A stretch of 64,000 nt of DNA, from positions 24,224 to 88,223 of the forward strand of contig CAKZNT010000047.1 of NCBI GenBank assembly GCA_937132065.1, in the 5' to 3' direction. The notes beneath the pieces are model-generated. The model made no database searches. It was not told where the DNA came from and saw only the letters and a program-made list of their open reading frames with translations. Below are positions 27,370 through 40,402 of this stretch, piece after piece (position 1 is the first letter of the stretch; each line of letters starts with the position of its first letter). Position numbers and translations under genes: made by a program. This DNA is from an uncultured Loktanella sp. (GTDB lineage Bacteria; Pseudomonadota; Alphaproteobacteria; Rhodobacterales; Rhodobacteraceae).

Positions 27370-28037
27370 TGACACGAGCATTGACGGCAGGGCGCAAAGA
27401 GCCGCTTTCGGGCGAAATCAGATCAGCGGTGATCTTTCTGCACGGATATGGCGCAAATGGCGCCGATCTATTGGGCCTCGCTGATCCTTTGGCCGAGCAC
27501 ATGCCTGACACGCTATTCCTGTCGCCCGATGCGCCCGAGGATTGCGCAGGGTCGCCCATGGGAAAGCAGTGGTTTCCGATCCCGTGGATTGACGGATCGT
27601 CCGAGGAAGAATCGCGGATGGGATTGATGCGTGCGGCAGATGATCTGAACGCGTTCCTTGATGGCGTCATGGTCGACGAAGACCTTTTGCCCGAACAGGT
27701 CATGGTGCTCGGGTTCAGCCAAGGCACGATGATGGCCCTGCATGTCTTGCCGCGCCGCGAGGATGCTGTTGCAGGAATTGTTGCGTTCTCGGGGCGACTG
27801 CTCGAGCCAGAAGCCCTTGAAGATGAAGCGCTTTGCAAGCCGCCAGTGCTGTTGATCCATGGGGACGAGGATGATGTTGTGCCGCCGCAGTCATTGCCAG
27901 AGGCCGCGGAAGCCTTGCAGCAGGCTGGCTGGAAAGAGGTTTACGCCCATATCATGAAAGGCACAGCCCACGGGATTGCGCCTGACGGGCTTCAGGTGGC
28001 TTTGGCATTCATGCGCGACCGCTTTGGCATGTCCTAA
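27369..28037 (+). CDS. Alpha/beta-hydrolase, phospholipase/carboxylesterase family
   Basis: 222 residues from ATG 27369 (TGATG overlap with the glycosylase). Core strands AVIFLHGYGANGADLLGL, then the nucleophile Ser in MVLGFSQGTMMALHVL, the Asp in PPVLLIHGDEDDVVPP and the His in MKGTAHGIAPDGL complete the triad. This is the small carboxylesterase/lysophospholipase group (Abhydrolase_2, YpfH/EstB-like). Cytoplasmic, substrate unknown. It ends the chain that starts with cbiD. Confidence 0.92.
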   Translation: MTRALTAGRKEPLSGEIRSAVIFLHGYGANGADLLGLADPLAEHMPDTLFLSPDAPEDCAGSPMGKQWFPIPWIDGSSEEESRMGLMRAADDLNAFLDGVMVDEDLLPEQVMVLGFSQGTMMALHVLPRREDAVAGIVAFSGRLLEPEALEDEALCKPPVLLIHGDEDDVVPPQSLPEAAEALQQAGWKEVYAHIMKGTAHGIAPDGLQVALAFMRDRFGMS

Positions 28038-28118
28038 GAGCAATCGCGCTGCGCAATTGACGATCGAATGGCAATTGCCGTGCTAGACTTTTAGTTGCGT
28101 TGCGGTTAGTCAGGCGGC

Positions 28119-28130
28119 GTTAGCGCTAAC
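28119..28130. promoter_or_regulatory. LacI-type operator before zwf (GTTAGCGCTAAC)
   Basis: A perfect 12-bp palindrome 17 bp upstream of the zwf start codon, identical to the one before glpD (57566-57577) and one mismatch from the one before eno (4921-4932). The position close to the start would suit repression of zwf-pgl-pgi. Confidence 0.78.
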
Positions 28131-28147
28131 AAACAGGATTAATCGTC

Positions 28148-29602
28148 ATGGCCTCACGCGTAATTCCAGTCGACCCCTTTGACCTCGTGATCTTTGGCGG
28201 CACGGGTGATCTTGCCCGCCGCAAGATTTTGCCCGGTCTGTTTCGGCGGTATAGTTCGGGCCAGATGCCTGAGGGTGCACGTATCATTGGCGCGGCGCGG
28301 TCTGACCTTGATCGCGCTGGCTATCAACAGTTGGTGAACGAGAGCATTGCCGAGTTTGGCGGTGCAGAAAAATCCGACACCGCGATGCTCGCCAAGTTCT
28401 TGGAAACATTGGATTACACGCCAATTGATGCCAAAGGCGAGGCGGGGTGGGATGCCTTGTCTGGCATGGTGCGCAAGGACGTTGTGCAGGCCTTCTATTT
28501 CTCGGTTGCGCCGAGCCTTTTTGGCGATCTTGCGCAACGTTTGCACGCGCATAAAATCGCCACGGATCAAAGCCGGATTGTGGTTGAAAAACCCTTTGGC
28601 CGTGACCTTAAGTCAGCGAAAGCATTGAATAAATCGCTACGTGATCACTTTGACGAAAGTCAGGTCTACCGCATTGATCACTACCTTGGAAAAGAGACCG
28701 TTCAGAACCTTATGGCGGTCAGGTTCGGGAATGTGCTGTTCGAGCCGCTTTGGAACAATCACTACGTCGATCATATCCAGATCACGGTTGCCGAAACTGT
28801 TGGTGTTGGCGGGCGGGGCGCCTATTATGACCGTGCGGGCGCGATGCGTGATATGGTGCAAAACCACTTGATGCAGCTGTTGTGCCTAATTGCGATGGAG
28901 CCACCGGGCCAATTTGGTGCTGACGAGGTGCGCGACGAGAAACTCAAGGTCATCCGTGCCCTGCAAGGCGTCGATCCGCACCACATTGTGCGCGGCCAGT
29001 ATGATGCAGGGCCAAACGGCGCAAGCTACCGCGAAGATGCCGAAAATCCGCGCAGTTTCACCGAGAGCTTTATCGCGATGAAAGTGCACATCAATAACTG
29101 GCGTTGGGCAGGGGTTCCGTTCTATTTGCGCACAGGAAAGCGCATGAAATCAAGAACTTCCGAGATTGCTGTTGTCTTCAAAGACCTTGGGCATTCGATC
29201 TTTGAGGGCGACGAAAAACGGCATCGCAACATCCTCTCGATCCGCCTTCAGCCCAATGAGGGCATGGACCTGCAAGTGACGATCAAAGAGCCGGGTCCGG
29301 GTGGTATGCGCCTCGTTGATGTGCCCCTTGATATGACATTTGCGGAGGCTCTGGGGGATAGTGATCACGAGGTCACGGATGCCTATGAGCGCCTGATTAT
29401 GGACGTAATTCGCGGCAATCAGACCCTGTTTATGCGCGGCGACGAGGTCGAGGCCGCTTGGGCGTGGACCGATCCGCTTATCAACGGCTGGGAGGGGCGT
29501 AACGACGTGCCCAAGCTATATGATGCGGGGTCGAGTGGCCCTGAGGATGCGCTGATGCTTTTGCATCGCGAGGGTCGCAAGTGGCGTGAATTGAAGGGGT
29601 AA
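28148..29602 (+). CDS. zwf: Glucose-6-phosphate 1-dehydrogenase
   Basis: 484 residues. NADP-binding GGTGDLARRKILPGLFRR near the N-terminus, VVEKPFGRDLKSAKALN, the catalytic motif RIDHYLGKETVQN, and the C-terminal block FYLRTGKRMKSRTSEIAVVFK. AGGA lies upstream of ATG 28148. It oxidises glucose-6-phosphate to 6-phosphogluconolactone, first step of the Entner-Doudoroff and pentose phosphate routes. It heads zwf-pgl-pgi. The operator 28119-28130 and the repeat block behind the gene are probable control points. Confidence 0.98.
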   Translation: MASRVIPVDPFDLVIFGGTGDLARRKILPGLFRRYSSGQMPEGARIIGAARSDLDRAGYQQLVNESIAEFGGAEKSDTAMLAKFLETLDYTPIDAKGEAGWDALSGMVRKDVVQAFYFSVAPSLFGDLAQRLHAHKIATDQSRIVVEKPFGRDLKSAKALNKSLRDHFDESQVYRIDHYLGKETVQNLMAVRFGNVLFEPLWNNHYVDHIQITVAETVGVGGRGAYYDRAGAMRDMVQNHLMQLLCLIAMEPPGQFGADEVRDEKLKVIRALQGVDPHHIVRGQYDAGPNGASYREDAENPRSFTESFIAMKVHINNWRWAGVPFYLRTGKRMKSRTSEIAVVFKDLGHSIFEGDEKRHRNILSIRLQPNEGMDLQVTIKEPGPGGMRLVDVPLDMTFAEALGDSDHEVTDAYERLIMDVIRGNQTLFMRGDEVEAAWAWTDPLINGWEGRNDVPKLYDAGSSGPEDALMLLHREGRKWRELKG

Positions 29603-29616
29603 GCCCTATCACAACA

Positions 29617-29649
29617 CGTGCACAGAGCGTGCACCGTGCGTGCACCGAA
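29617..29649. repeat. Three tandem 11-bp iterations of CGTGCAC between zwf and pgl
   Basis: CGTGCAC starts at 29617, 29628 and 29639, exactly 11 bp apart (CGTGCACAGAG, CGTGCACCGTG, CGTGCACCGAA). The core GTGCAC is itself a palindrome. The block fills the middle of the 75-bp zwf-pgl gap, before the AGGAG of pgl. The helical phasing suggests a protein-binding array; alternatively it is a slipped repeat. Confidence 0.7.
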
Positions 29650-29677
29650 AATACGGCGATTTTAGGAGAGACATCCG

Positions 29678-30349
29678 ATGGAATTCAACGAATACGCTGA
29701 TGCAGAGATGATGATGATCGACCTTGCCAATGTCTTGGCAGGGGAGTTGGAGACCGCGCTTTTGTCGCATGACCGCGTGACGTTTGCTGTGCCCGGTGGC
29801 ACAACGCCCGGTCCGATTTTTGATACGCTGTGTGCGGTTGATCTTGGCTGGGACCGCGTGAACGTGATGTTAACGGATGAACGCTGGGTTCCTGCTCATT
29901 CTGATCGCTCTAACACGAAGCTCTTGCAAGAGCGGCTGCTGGTCGAGAAAGCGGCCGCGGCGACCTATGTGCCGCTATACGCTGATGCGCCTACGCCAGA
30001 GGATAAATTGCCCATGCTATCAGCGGGGATTGCCCCGCTTTTGCCGATCAATGTGATGTTGCTTGGTATGGGCGCGGACATGCATACAGCGAGTATTTTC
30101 CCCGAAGCCGACCAGCTTGATCTGGCGTTGAACGGATCGGACGTTTTGGTGGCGATGCGCGCCCCGAACGCGCCCGAGCCGCGCATTACTTTGTCGGCGC
30201 AGGTGCTGAAGGGCGCGATGAGCCGTCATGTTGTGATTATCGGAGATGAAAAGCGGGCCGCGTTAGAGCGTGCGCGCAAATTGACCCCAATTGAAGCCCC
30301 GATTTCTGCCGTGCTGAATGATGCGGTTGTGCATTGGGCGAGGAGCTAG
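29678..30349 (+). CDS. pgl: 6-phosphogluconolactonase
   Basis: 223 residues, TTAGGAG upstream of ATG 29678. VTFAVPGGTTPGPIFDTL, WDRVNVMLTDERWVPAHSDRSNTKLLQERLL and MLLGMGADMHTASIFPEADQL are the family motifs; in most homologues the last reads GxGxDGHTAS, so the Asp-Met-His here is a small deviation. It hydrolyses 6-phosphogluconolactone. Only 3 bp separate it from pgi. No edd or eda is in the window. Confidence 0.96.
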   Translation: MEFNEYADAEMMMIDLANVLAGELETALLSHDRVTFAVPGGTTPGPIFDTLCAVDLGWDRVNVMLTDERWVPAHSDRSNTKLLQERLLVEKAAAATYVPLYADAPTPEDKLPMLSAGIAPLLPINVMLLGMGADMHTASIFPEADQLDLALNGSDVLVAMRAPNAPEPRITLSAQVLKGAMSRHVVIIGDEKRAALERARKLTPIEAPISAVLNDAVVHWARS

Positions 30350-30352
30350 ACC

Positions 30353-31951
30353 ATGTGGAAAGCCTTACAAGCCAAAGCACAAGACGTGTCTGCGCGCCGC
30401 ATTGAAGATATGCTGACCCAAGAGCGCGCGCAGGATTTTGCCGTGCAGGCAGGTGACATGCGCCTTGATTATGCCAAGACCAATATTGACGGCGACACCC
30501 GCGCGATGCTGATCGAGATGCTGGAGACCACGGGTGTTGCCGCAAAGCGTGATGCGATGTTTGCGGGCCAGCCGATTAACGAAACCGAGGGGCGTGCGGT
30601 GCTGCATACGGCGTTGCGCAACCTTGATGGTGATCCCGTTTTTGTGGACGGCGCTGATGTGATGCCCGCCGTTCTGGCGACGCTTGATCGCATGGGTGAT
30701 TTTGCACAAGCTGTGCGCAGTGGCGCGTATCAGGGGCAGGGCGGCAAGATCACGGATGTGGTCAATATCGGCATTGGCGGGTCCGACCTTGGCCCTGCGA
30801 TGGCGGCTCTTGCGCTTGCGCCTTATCATGACGGGCCGCGCTGCCATTTTGTGAGCAATGTGGACCCTTCCGATATTGCGCAGGTTTTGCGCGCTTGTGA
30901 TCCCGCGACGACCCTTGTGATCGTGGCCTCCAAGACGTTTACGACGATCGAGACCATGACCAATGCCCGCACAGCGCAGGCTTGGATGGGTGAGGCTGTC
31001 AAGGATGTTGGCGCGCAATTCGCCGCGCTTTCGACCTCGGCGGAAAAGACGGCCGCGATGGGCATTGCCCCCGAGCGCGTGTTCGGTTTCGAGGACTGGG
31101 TTGGCGGGCGTTATTCGCTATGGGGGCCGATTGGTCTGTCGTTGATGATCGCAATTGGCCGCGATGCTTTCACCGCGTTTTTGCGCGGCGCGCAAGCGAT
31201 GGATGTTCATTTTCGTGAGGCCGAATGGCACGAGAATATGCCCGCATTGCTGGCCCTTGTTGGTATCTGGCACAATCAGGGTTGCGGCTATGCGACCCGC
31301 GCTGTTCTTCCTTATGATAACAATCTCAGTCGCTTACCGGCCTATCTTCAACAGCTTGAGATGGAAAGTAATGGCAAGGGCGTGAGCATGGACGGGGCCG
31401 ATTTGCCCGTCAATTCCGGCCCTGTTGTTTGGGGCGAGCCTGGCACAAACGGCCAGCATGCCTTTTATCAGCTGATCCATCAGGGCACGCGTGTCATCCC
31501 TTGCGAATTTATGGTGGCGGCCCGCGGGCACGAGGATGCGTTGCATCATCAACACCAGCTTTTGGTTGCCAATTGTCTGGCCCAGTCGGAGGCCTTGATG
31601 AAGGGCCGCGATCTGGACGAGGCCCGCACAAAAGTGCCTGATCACTATTCTGGTGACGCGCGCGGGCGGCAGGCAAAGCATCGCGTCTTTCAGGGGAACC
31701 GCCCGTCGGTGACGCTTGCTTATCCGCAGCTCACGCCGTTTGTGTTGGGGCAGTTGATCGCCCTTTACGAGCACCGTGTTTTTGTCGAGGGTGTTGTGCT
31801 TGGCCTGAATTCTTACGACCAGTGGGGCGTTGAATTGGGCAAGGAGCTGGCCACCGCATTACAGCCCGTTGTCGAGGGCGCGCAGTCGGCCGCTGACAAA
31901 GACGGGTCAACGGCCGCATTGGTTGATTTCTTACAAAAACACGGCGTTTAA
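30353..31951 (+). CDS. pgi: Glucose-6-phosphate isomerase
   Basis: 532 residues. The N-terminal [14 protein letters not shown] and [15 protein letters not shown], then [20 protein letters not shown] (phosphate loop), [47 protein letters not shown] and [14 protein letters not shown] with the catalytic His and Glu ([13 protein letters not shown]). It interconverts glucose-6- and fructose-6-phosphate. Third gene of the zwf operon. Its TAA interlocks with the stop of the convergent RTX gene (TTAA). Confidence 0.98.
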   Translation: MWKALQAKAQDVSARRIEDMLTQERAQDFAVQAGDMRLDYAKTNIDGDTRAMLIEMLETTGVAAKRDAMFAGQPINETEGRAVLHTALRNLDGDPVFVDGADVMPAVLATLDRMGDFAQAVRSGAYQGQGGKITDVVNIGIGGSDLGPAMAALALAPYHDGPRCHFVSNVDPSDIAQVLRACDPATTLVIVASKTFTTIETMTNARTAQAWMGEAVKDVGAQFAALSTSAEKTAAMGIAPERVFGFEDWVGGRYSLWGPIGLSLMIAIGRDAFTAFLRGAQAMDVHFREAEWHENMPALLALVGIWHNQGCGYATRAVLPYDNNLSRLPAYLQQLEMESNGKGVSMDGADLPVNSGPVVWGEPGTNGQHAFYQLIHQGTRVIPCEFMVAARGHEDALHHQHQLLVANCLAQSEALMKGRDLDEARTKVPDHYSGDARGRQAKHRVFQGNRPSVTLAYPQLTPFVLGQLIALYEHRVFVEGVVLGLNSYDQWGVELGKELATALQPVVEGAQSAADKDGSTAALVDFLQKHGV

Positions 31952-34200
31952 AGGATAAAATCGCTGGCGGAGAGCGTCATGTTCCCCGTCAGTTCGATTT
32001 CGAAGTCCGCCGCCCCATCACCGTCGATATCGGCCTGCACGATGGTTTCGCTGCCGTTGGAAATGGCGTTCAGCTCCATCGCGGTCCCGCTAAAGGCAGC
32101 CGTGCCGATGAAGGTGAACGCATTTGTGCCGCCGATGACGCCGAGGTCGATTGTGTCGGTTCCTGTGGAAAAATCGACGATGACGTCGCGGTTCCCTGCG
32201 CCTGTCGGTGTTTCGGCGGCGCTCCAGAAGATGAAGGTGTCAGCCCCGCCGCCGCCGCGCAGCATATCTTGCCCAAGCGATCCGAAGAGTTCGTCATTGC
32301 CAAGGCCGCCAACAAGCAGGTCGTCCCCGTGCGCGCCATTCAGCCCGTCATTGCCTGCGCCTCCATAGAGGCTATCGGCGTGGGTATCGGTTGCGGTCAA
32401 TGTGTTGTCATTGGCGAACAGGATGTCGTGGCCCGCGCCCCCGTAGATCACATCTGACCCTTTGCCGCCTGCAACTGCATCGTTGCCGCCGCCACCGTTC
32501 AAGGTATCAGCGCCGTTGGCCCCGAAAAGTGCATCATCGCCGCCTTTGCCAAAGATCACGTCGGCCCCTTTGCCGCCTGTCACGATGTCATTGCCAGTGC
32601 CAGCGACGATGTTATCCGCGCCGTTCCCGCCATTGATGACGTCATCGCCTTGCTTGCCTAGGATCGTATCTTTGCCGCCGCCGCCGTTGATCGTATCGTC
32701 ACCGCCGCCACCTTTGATCAGATCCTTGCCGCCGCCGCCAAAAATGCGGTCGTCTTGGCCGCCACCTGCAATATTGTCGTTGCCAGAGTTGCCGTAGATT
32801 GTGTCGATGCCGCCTCCGCCACGCAGATAGTCAATGCCCACGCCACCATAGATCAGGTCACTGCCGCTTGCGCCGATCACACTGTCGTCGCCCGCGCCGC
32901 CTTCAAGGTGGTCGTCGCCGTTCAGGCCCAGCACGGTATCATTCCCATCGCCGCCAAACAGGCAGTCGTCGCTGCCTTTGCCAGTGATTTCGTCGTCGCC
33001 AGCCAGCCCGCTGATCCAGTCGCTATTGGGGGTTCCCATCATGATGTCAGGGCCGGAAGTGCCAAGCACTTCGCTATCCAGTTCAACGATCTGGCCGATA
33101 ATCTCGCCCTGACTTGTCCAAGTCACGATCAATTTATCGTCGTTGATCATTGCAACATCAGGGTGATTGACCAACACGCCGTCCGCAGGGCTAATGTGGA
33201 ATTCGTCACCGACCATATCGCCATTGATATCAAAGCGCTGCCCGAAGATGCCGCTTTCGGTGTCCAGTGTTCCGTTGGCCTTCCAGATGATGACAAAGCC
33301 GCCATCGGGCAGGGTGGTCATGTGGGGTTCACTGATGTTGACATCGTTGGTGGTGTTCACTTGCACCTGCGTGCCAATCGCCACCCCGTTTGCATCAAAG
33401 CGGTTGAAATAGACGCCTGTTTCAAAGGTGGCTTGGCTTTCGACGGTCCATGCGACGACGAATTCGCCGTTATCGAGGAACCTGACGTCCGCCATGTGGT
33501 GATCTTCGATGGCCAGTCCTGGTGGAATTTGGAATTCGACGCCAAGAAGCGTGCCGTCAGCATTGTAACGCTGCCCGAAGATGCCACGATGGCCACCCGT
33601 TGCCTCATAGGCTGTCCAGACCACCACAAAGCTGTCGTCAGCCGCCACCGCGGCCCATGGCCCGTCTTGGTAGCCCGTGCCGTCTGTATCGTCGACGATG
33701 ATGTTGGATTGCACAACGTGATTGCTATCGTAGACAATCGCGTTCACCTCGTAAGACCCGGCGACACCATGCGTCTGGAAGGCATATGTCGCCACATAGC
33801 CCCCGTCGGAAGTGGGCGCGATAAAGGCTTCGCTGTTGCCGCCTGACAGCGTGGTTTCGGTTGTCAGCGGCGTGCCAGTCGGCCCGAACACCCGAATGGT
33901 GCTATCGGTGTCGGAGAGTGATCCGACGATAAAGTTGCCATTGCTGAGCACGGTCACTTCGGGGTTGTTGATGCTGCTTGTGCCAGCCCCGCTTACGGCG
34001 AATTCCGCTCCGATAAGCGCGCCAGTCGGATCAACGATTTGCCCCATAATCGGTGCAGTGCTGCCTTCGTAGTTTTCCCAAACGACGACCGCATTCCCGT
34101 TGGCGAGCGTCGAAACCGATGCGACCCCCTGATAGCCGGATTGGGTGGTGTTGATATCGAACAGATTGCCAAGTGTGACGGGGGTGTCAGAACAAATCAT
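31948..34200 (-). CDS. Large secreted RTX (haemolysin-type Ca-binding) protein
   Basis: 750 residues, GAGGT before ATG 34200. Residues 1-370 are beta-propeller-like repeats built around WxxxG and INGDxVGxEFxIS-type text (for example [30 protein letters not shown]). Residues about 380-660 hold some 27 nonapeptide repeats of the GGxGxDxUx type that fold as a calcium beta-roll. The last 90 residues ([16 protein letters not shown] ... [17 protein letters not shown]) match the serralysin-type C-terminal region recognised by type I secretion. There is no N-terminal signal peptide, as expected. No T1SS genes are nearby. No catalytic domain is seen, so an adhesin or surface-layer role is possible. 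Confidence 0.92.
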   Translation of the reverse strand: MICSDTPVTLGNLFDINTTQSGYQGVASVSTLANGNAVVVWENYEGSTAPIMGQIVDPTGALIGAEFAVSGAGTSSINNPEVTVLSNGNFIVGSLSDTDSTIRVFGPTGTPLTTETTLSGGNSEAFIAPTSDGGYVATYAFQTHGVAGSYEVNAIVYDSNHVVQSNIIVDDTDGTGYQDGPWAAVAADDSFVVVWTAYEATGGHRGIFGQRYNADGTLLGVEFQIPPGLAIEDHHMADVRFLDNGEFVVAWTVESQATFETGVYFNRFDANGVAIGTQVQVNTTNDVNISEPHMTTLPDGGFVIIWKANGTLDTESGIFGQRFDINGDMVGDEFHISPADGVLVNHPDVAMINDDKLIVTWTSQGEIIGQIVELDSEVLGTSGPDIMMGTPNSDWISGLAGDDEITGKGSDDCLFGGDGNDTVLGLNGDDHLEGGAGDDSVIGASGSDLIYGGVGIDYLRGGGGIDTIYGNSGNDNIAGGGQDDRIFGGGGKDLIKGGGGDDTINGGGGKDTILGKQGDDVINGGNGADNIVAGTGNDIVTGGKGADVIFGKGGDDALFGANGADTLNGGGGNDAVAGGKGSDVIYGGAGHDILFANDNTLTATDTHADSLYGGAGNDGLNGAHGDDLLVGGLGNDELFGSLGQDMLRGGGGADTFIFWSAAETPTGAGNRDVIVDFSTGTDTIDLGVIGGTNAFTFIGTAAFSGTAMELNAISNGSETIVQADIDGDGAADFEIELTGNMTLSASDFIL

Positions 34201-34424
34201 AGTATTACCTCAAGGAATTGGCCGAAAGACGGCTGCGAAAATGAAAAATGGTCTTGGTTTAATCATTTTACGTTAGGTAAACTGGCCTCGTGTCGCAACA
34301 TGTATTTTTGGACAAGCGGACGGGCCTGATCTGTCGGCGCAAAGCGCGTGGTCGTGAAATGCAGGTGATTTGCGCCAAAACCATGCGAAGGTTCGGCAAT
34401 AGCGTTGTTCGCTGTTGAGGTGCT

Positions 34425-34498
34425 TGGAGCGGGTAACGAGAATCGAACTCGTAACTGAAGCTTGGGAAGCTTTCGTGATACCTTTTCACCATACCCGC
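34425..34498 (-). tRNA. tRNA-Gly(CCC)
   Basis: Folds fully on the minus strand: acceptor GCGGGTA/TACCCGC, D-arm GTGA/TCAC, anticodon arm AAAGC-TTCCCAA-GCTTC with CCC at 34-36 (one A-C mismatch at the top of the stem), T-arm ACGAG-TTCGATT-CTCGT, discriminator T and an encoded CCA. 74 nt in total. It decodes GGG. It lies between the RTX and fasciclin genes, both on the same strand. Confidence 0.95.
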
Positions 34499-34550
34499 GT
34501 CCTGACTGTCGGATAATATGGACGCTGCGGGGCGTCAAGGCGGCAAACGA

Positions 34551-34577
34551 AAAAGGCCGCCCCGAGGGGCGACCTTT
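34551..34577 (-). terminator. Rho-independent terminator of the fasciclin gene
   Basis: On the minus strand AAGGTCGCCCC pairs with GGGCGGCCTT (one mismatch, four-base loop) and is followed by TTTTT. It lies 20 bp after the fasciclin stop and before the tRNA gene. Confidence 0.85.
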
Positions 34578-34596
34578 CTGACATATACCGGCCCGC

Positions 34597-35214
34597 TTAG
34601 TTGCGTGGCTGAAGCACTTGGTCGATCACGTGGATCACGCCGTTGGAAGACATGATGTCGGTTTCAATGATCTTGGCGGCTTCGCGCAGGTTGTCGGTGG
34701 TCTGGTCATCGGTCATCACGTAGAACGACCCGTTGTCTTTCATGACCATCACATCGGTGTTGCCGATCGTGTCCATTTTCAGGCCACCGGCCACGCCTTC
34801 GATGGTCTGGTTGTTCAGCGCGATGTCGGCGTTGCCGATTGCGGCAAGCTGGAAGTATTCGGATGCGATGCTGGTTGGCACAACGTGTGCCGAGAGCAGG
34901 GCCATCAGACCGTCTTCACCACCTGGTGCGAGGAGCCGCTCGACCGTGCCTGCTGGCAGTTCTGCAAAGGCTGCGTCTGTTGGAGCGAAGACTGTGAAGT
35001 CGCCGTCACCCATCAATTCGTCCGCAAGGCCAGCGGCCTGAACAGCGGCAACGAGTGTGGAGAACGTCGGCACTTTCATTGCATTCTCGGCGATGGATGC
35101 GTTGGCGTCCAAGCCAAATGACATTGCAGAGCTTGCGTGGGATTCAGCGTTTGCAGCGCCAACCATTGTGAACATTGTTGCGCCGAGAAGTGCAGATTTT
35201 GTAAACGTATTCAT
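34597..35214 (-). CDS. Secreted fasciclin (FAS1)-domain protein
   Basis: 205 residues from ATG 35214, with TTTAGGAG upstream; a longer frame start is not supported. Signal peptide MNTFTKSALLGATMFTMVGA with cleavage after ANA. One FAS1 domain fills the rest: FSTLVAAVQAAGLADELMGDGDFTVFAPTDAAFAEL, LLSAHVVPTS, and NGVIHVIDQVLQP. FAS1 domains mediate weak cell-surface or matrix adhesion, and bacterial single-domain forms are exported. Ends at a strong terminator (34551-34577). Confidence 0.95.
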   Translation of the reverse strand: MNTFTKSALLGATMFTMVGAANAESHASSAMSFGLDANASIAENAMKVPTFSTLVAAVQAAGLADELMGDGDFTVFAPTDAAFAELPAGTVERLLAPGGEDGLMALLSAHVVPTSIASEYFQLAAIGNADIALNNQTIEGVAGGLKMDTIGNTDVMVMKDNGSFYVMTDDQTTDNLREAAKIIETDIMSSNGVIHVIDQVLQPRN

Positions 35215-35350
35215 GTCGTATCTCCTAAAGTTTAAGCCAACCCTCATGGGCTGTTGTATGAAGAACGACCCGTAAGTCATTTTAGTTGCATCTATTTTTG
35301 GATTTCCTGTTCACAGGGCCGTGATGTTTTCGTGAGGCCCATATGCATAA

Positions 35351-35374
35351 GGGCCGCTGGTGTTGCAGCGGCCC
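35351..35374 (-). terminator. Probable terminator of the RamA-like gene
   Basis: GGGCCGCT and AGCGGCCC form a perfect 8-bp stem with an 8-base loop, 31 bp past the stop of the RamA-like gene on the minus strand, followed there only by TTATG. The T-run is weak, so termination may be partial. Confidence 0.5.
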
Positions 35375-35405
35375 CTAATTGAGTTTCGAAATATGTCGCG
35401 CGGGG

Positions 35406-39138
<3,733 letters not shown>

Positions 39139-39176
39139 TATAACAATGACTTATAATGTGATGTGCGGGTAGTATT

Positions 39177-40343
39177 ATGACGCCCGCCGCCAGATATGCC
39201 TCTGCGATCGAGATATTGGATGCCGTGCTTGCAGGCGCGTCGGCCGAAAAGTCGCTGACGAGCTGGGCGCGCGCCAACCGCTATGCCGGCTCAAAGGATC
39301 GCGCCGCCGTGCGTGACCATGTGTTTGATGTGTTGCGCCGAAAAAGATCGCTTGCGGCAATCGGTGGCACGTTGTCGGGGCGCGGGCTGACCATTGGGCT
39401 GCTTCGTTTTCAAGGTATTGATACAGCGGCTAATTTCGGCGCTGGCGGTTATGGCCCGCCAGCCCTGACAGCGGATGAAATTGCGCTAGGTGAGACGCCG
39501 GCGCAGGGTGCGCAGGCATGTGACCTGCCTGATTGGTTGTGGCCGATTTGGCAGGCCGATCTGGGTGACGGCGCGCAGGCATGTGCGGCGGTTCTGCAAG
39601 AAAGAGGGCCAATTTCGTTGCGCGTCAATTTGGGCCGTTGTTCGCGCGCACAAGCGGCAGACATGCTTGCACAGGACGGCGTTGTTACCGTGCCCTCGAC
39701 TGACGTTAAGACGGGCCTTCAAGTCGTTGAAAATGAACGGAAAGTAAAAACTAGCGCTGCCTATTTGCAAGGGTTTGTCGAGGTGCAGGATATCGCGTCT
39801 CAAGTGGCCGTCGCGGCGCTTGATATCAGCGATGGCGCGCGGGTGCTTGATTACTGCGCTGGCGGTGGTGGCAAGGCGCTTGCGATTGCGGATCAGTATC
39901 AATGTCGCGTTGTTGCCCACGATATTTCAGCGGCGCGGATGGCCGATATTCCCGTGCGCGCGGACCGTGCTGGCGTTACGATCGAGGTCATGGAAACCGC
40001 CCAACTTGCGGGGTGTGATCCCTTTGATGTTGTGTTTGTGGATGCGCCTTGTAGCGGCAGTGGAACCTGGCGCCGCGCACCCGAGGCGAAGTGGGCCTTC
40101 ACAAGTGAAAAACTGTTATCTTTTAATGCATTGCAGGGCGAAGTTCTTGCTAAATCTGCCGAATTTGTCGCGATTAATGGAACGCTCATTTATGCGACCT
40201 GTTCCGTATTGGCGGCAGAGAACGGTGCGATTGTTTCCAAGTTTTTGGCTGATCGACCCGAATGGCGATGCCTGCACGAAAAACAGCGCCTTCCCGATGC
40301 ATTGGGTGACGGGTTTTATCACGCCATTTTACATAGGGCGTAA
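39177..40343 (+). CDS. RsmB/NOP2-family RNA m5C methyltransferase
   Basis: 388 residues, 38 bp after guaB. The C-terminal SAM-binding domain holds VLDYCAGGGGKALAIADQ (motif I), the catalytic-motif block VFVDAPCSGSGTWRRAPEAKW and IYATCSVLAAENG with the second cysteine. The N-terminal half resembles the NusB-like/RNA-binding part of RsmB proteins (SSWARANRYAGSKDRAAVRDHVFDVLRR). It should methylate a cytosine at C5 in ribosomal or transfer RNA; exact target unknown. Confidence 0.92.
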   Translation: MTPAARYASAIEILDAVLAGASAEKSLTSWARANRYAGSKDRAAVRDHVFDVLRRKRSLAAIGGTLSGRGLTIGLLRFQGIDTAANFGAGGYGPPALTADEIALGETPAQGAQACDLPDWLWPIWQADLGDGAQACAAVLQERGPISLRVNLGRCSRAQAADMLAQDGVVTVPSTDVKTGLQVVENERKVKTSAAYLQGFVEVQDIASQVAVAALDISDGARVLDYCAGGGGKALAIADQYQCRVVAHDISAARMADIPVRADRAGVTIEVMETAQLAGCDPFDVVFVDAPCSGSGTWRRAPEAKWAFTSEKLLSFNALQGEVLAKSAEFVAINGTLIYATCSVLAAENGAIVSKFLADRPEWRCLHEKQRLPDALGDGFYHAILHRA

Positions 40344-40402
40344 ATCAACCTAAGATTGTTTTGTGGCGTTGATCTGCCACGGCTGCAATTAAGGTAAAAT
40401 TA

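Noticed and set aside
32240..33020. CRISPR-like short repeats
   Set aside because: The repetition is the 27-bp coding unit of RTX nonapeptides, in frame and degenerate, with no spacers.
32755..33846. 363-codon plus-strand frame opposite the RTX gene
   Set aside because: Antisense of RTX and propeller repeats; repetitive Val/Ala/Asp text without motifs.
34201..34424. Integrated element next to tRNA-Gly
   Set aside because: No integrase, no repeat of the tRNA 3' end and no change in gene style were seen in the flanking DNA.
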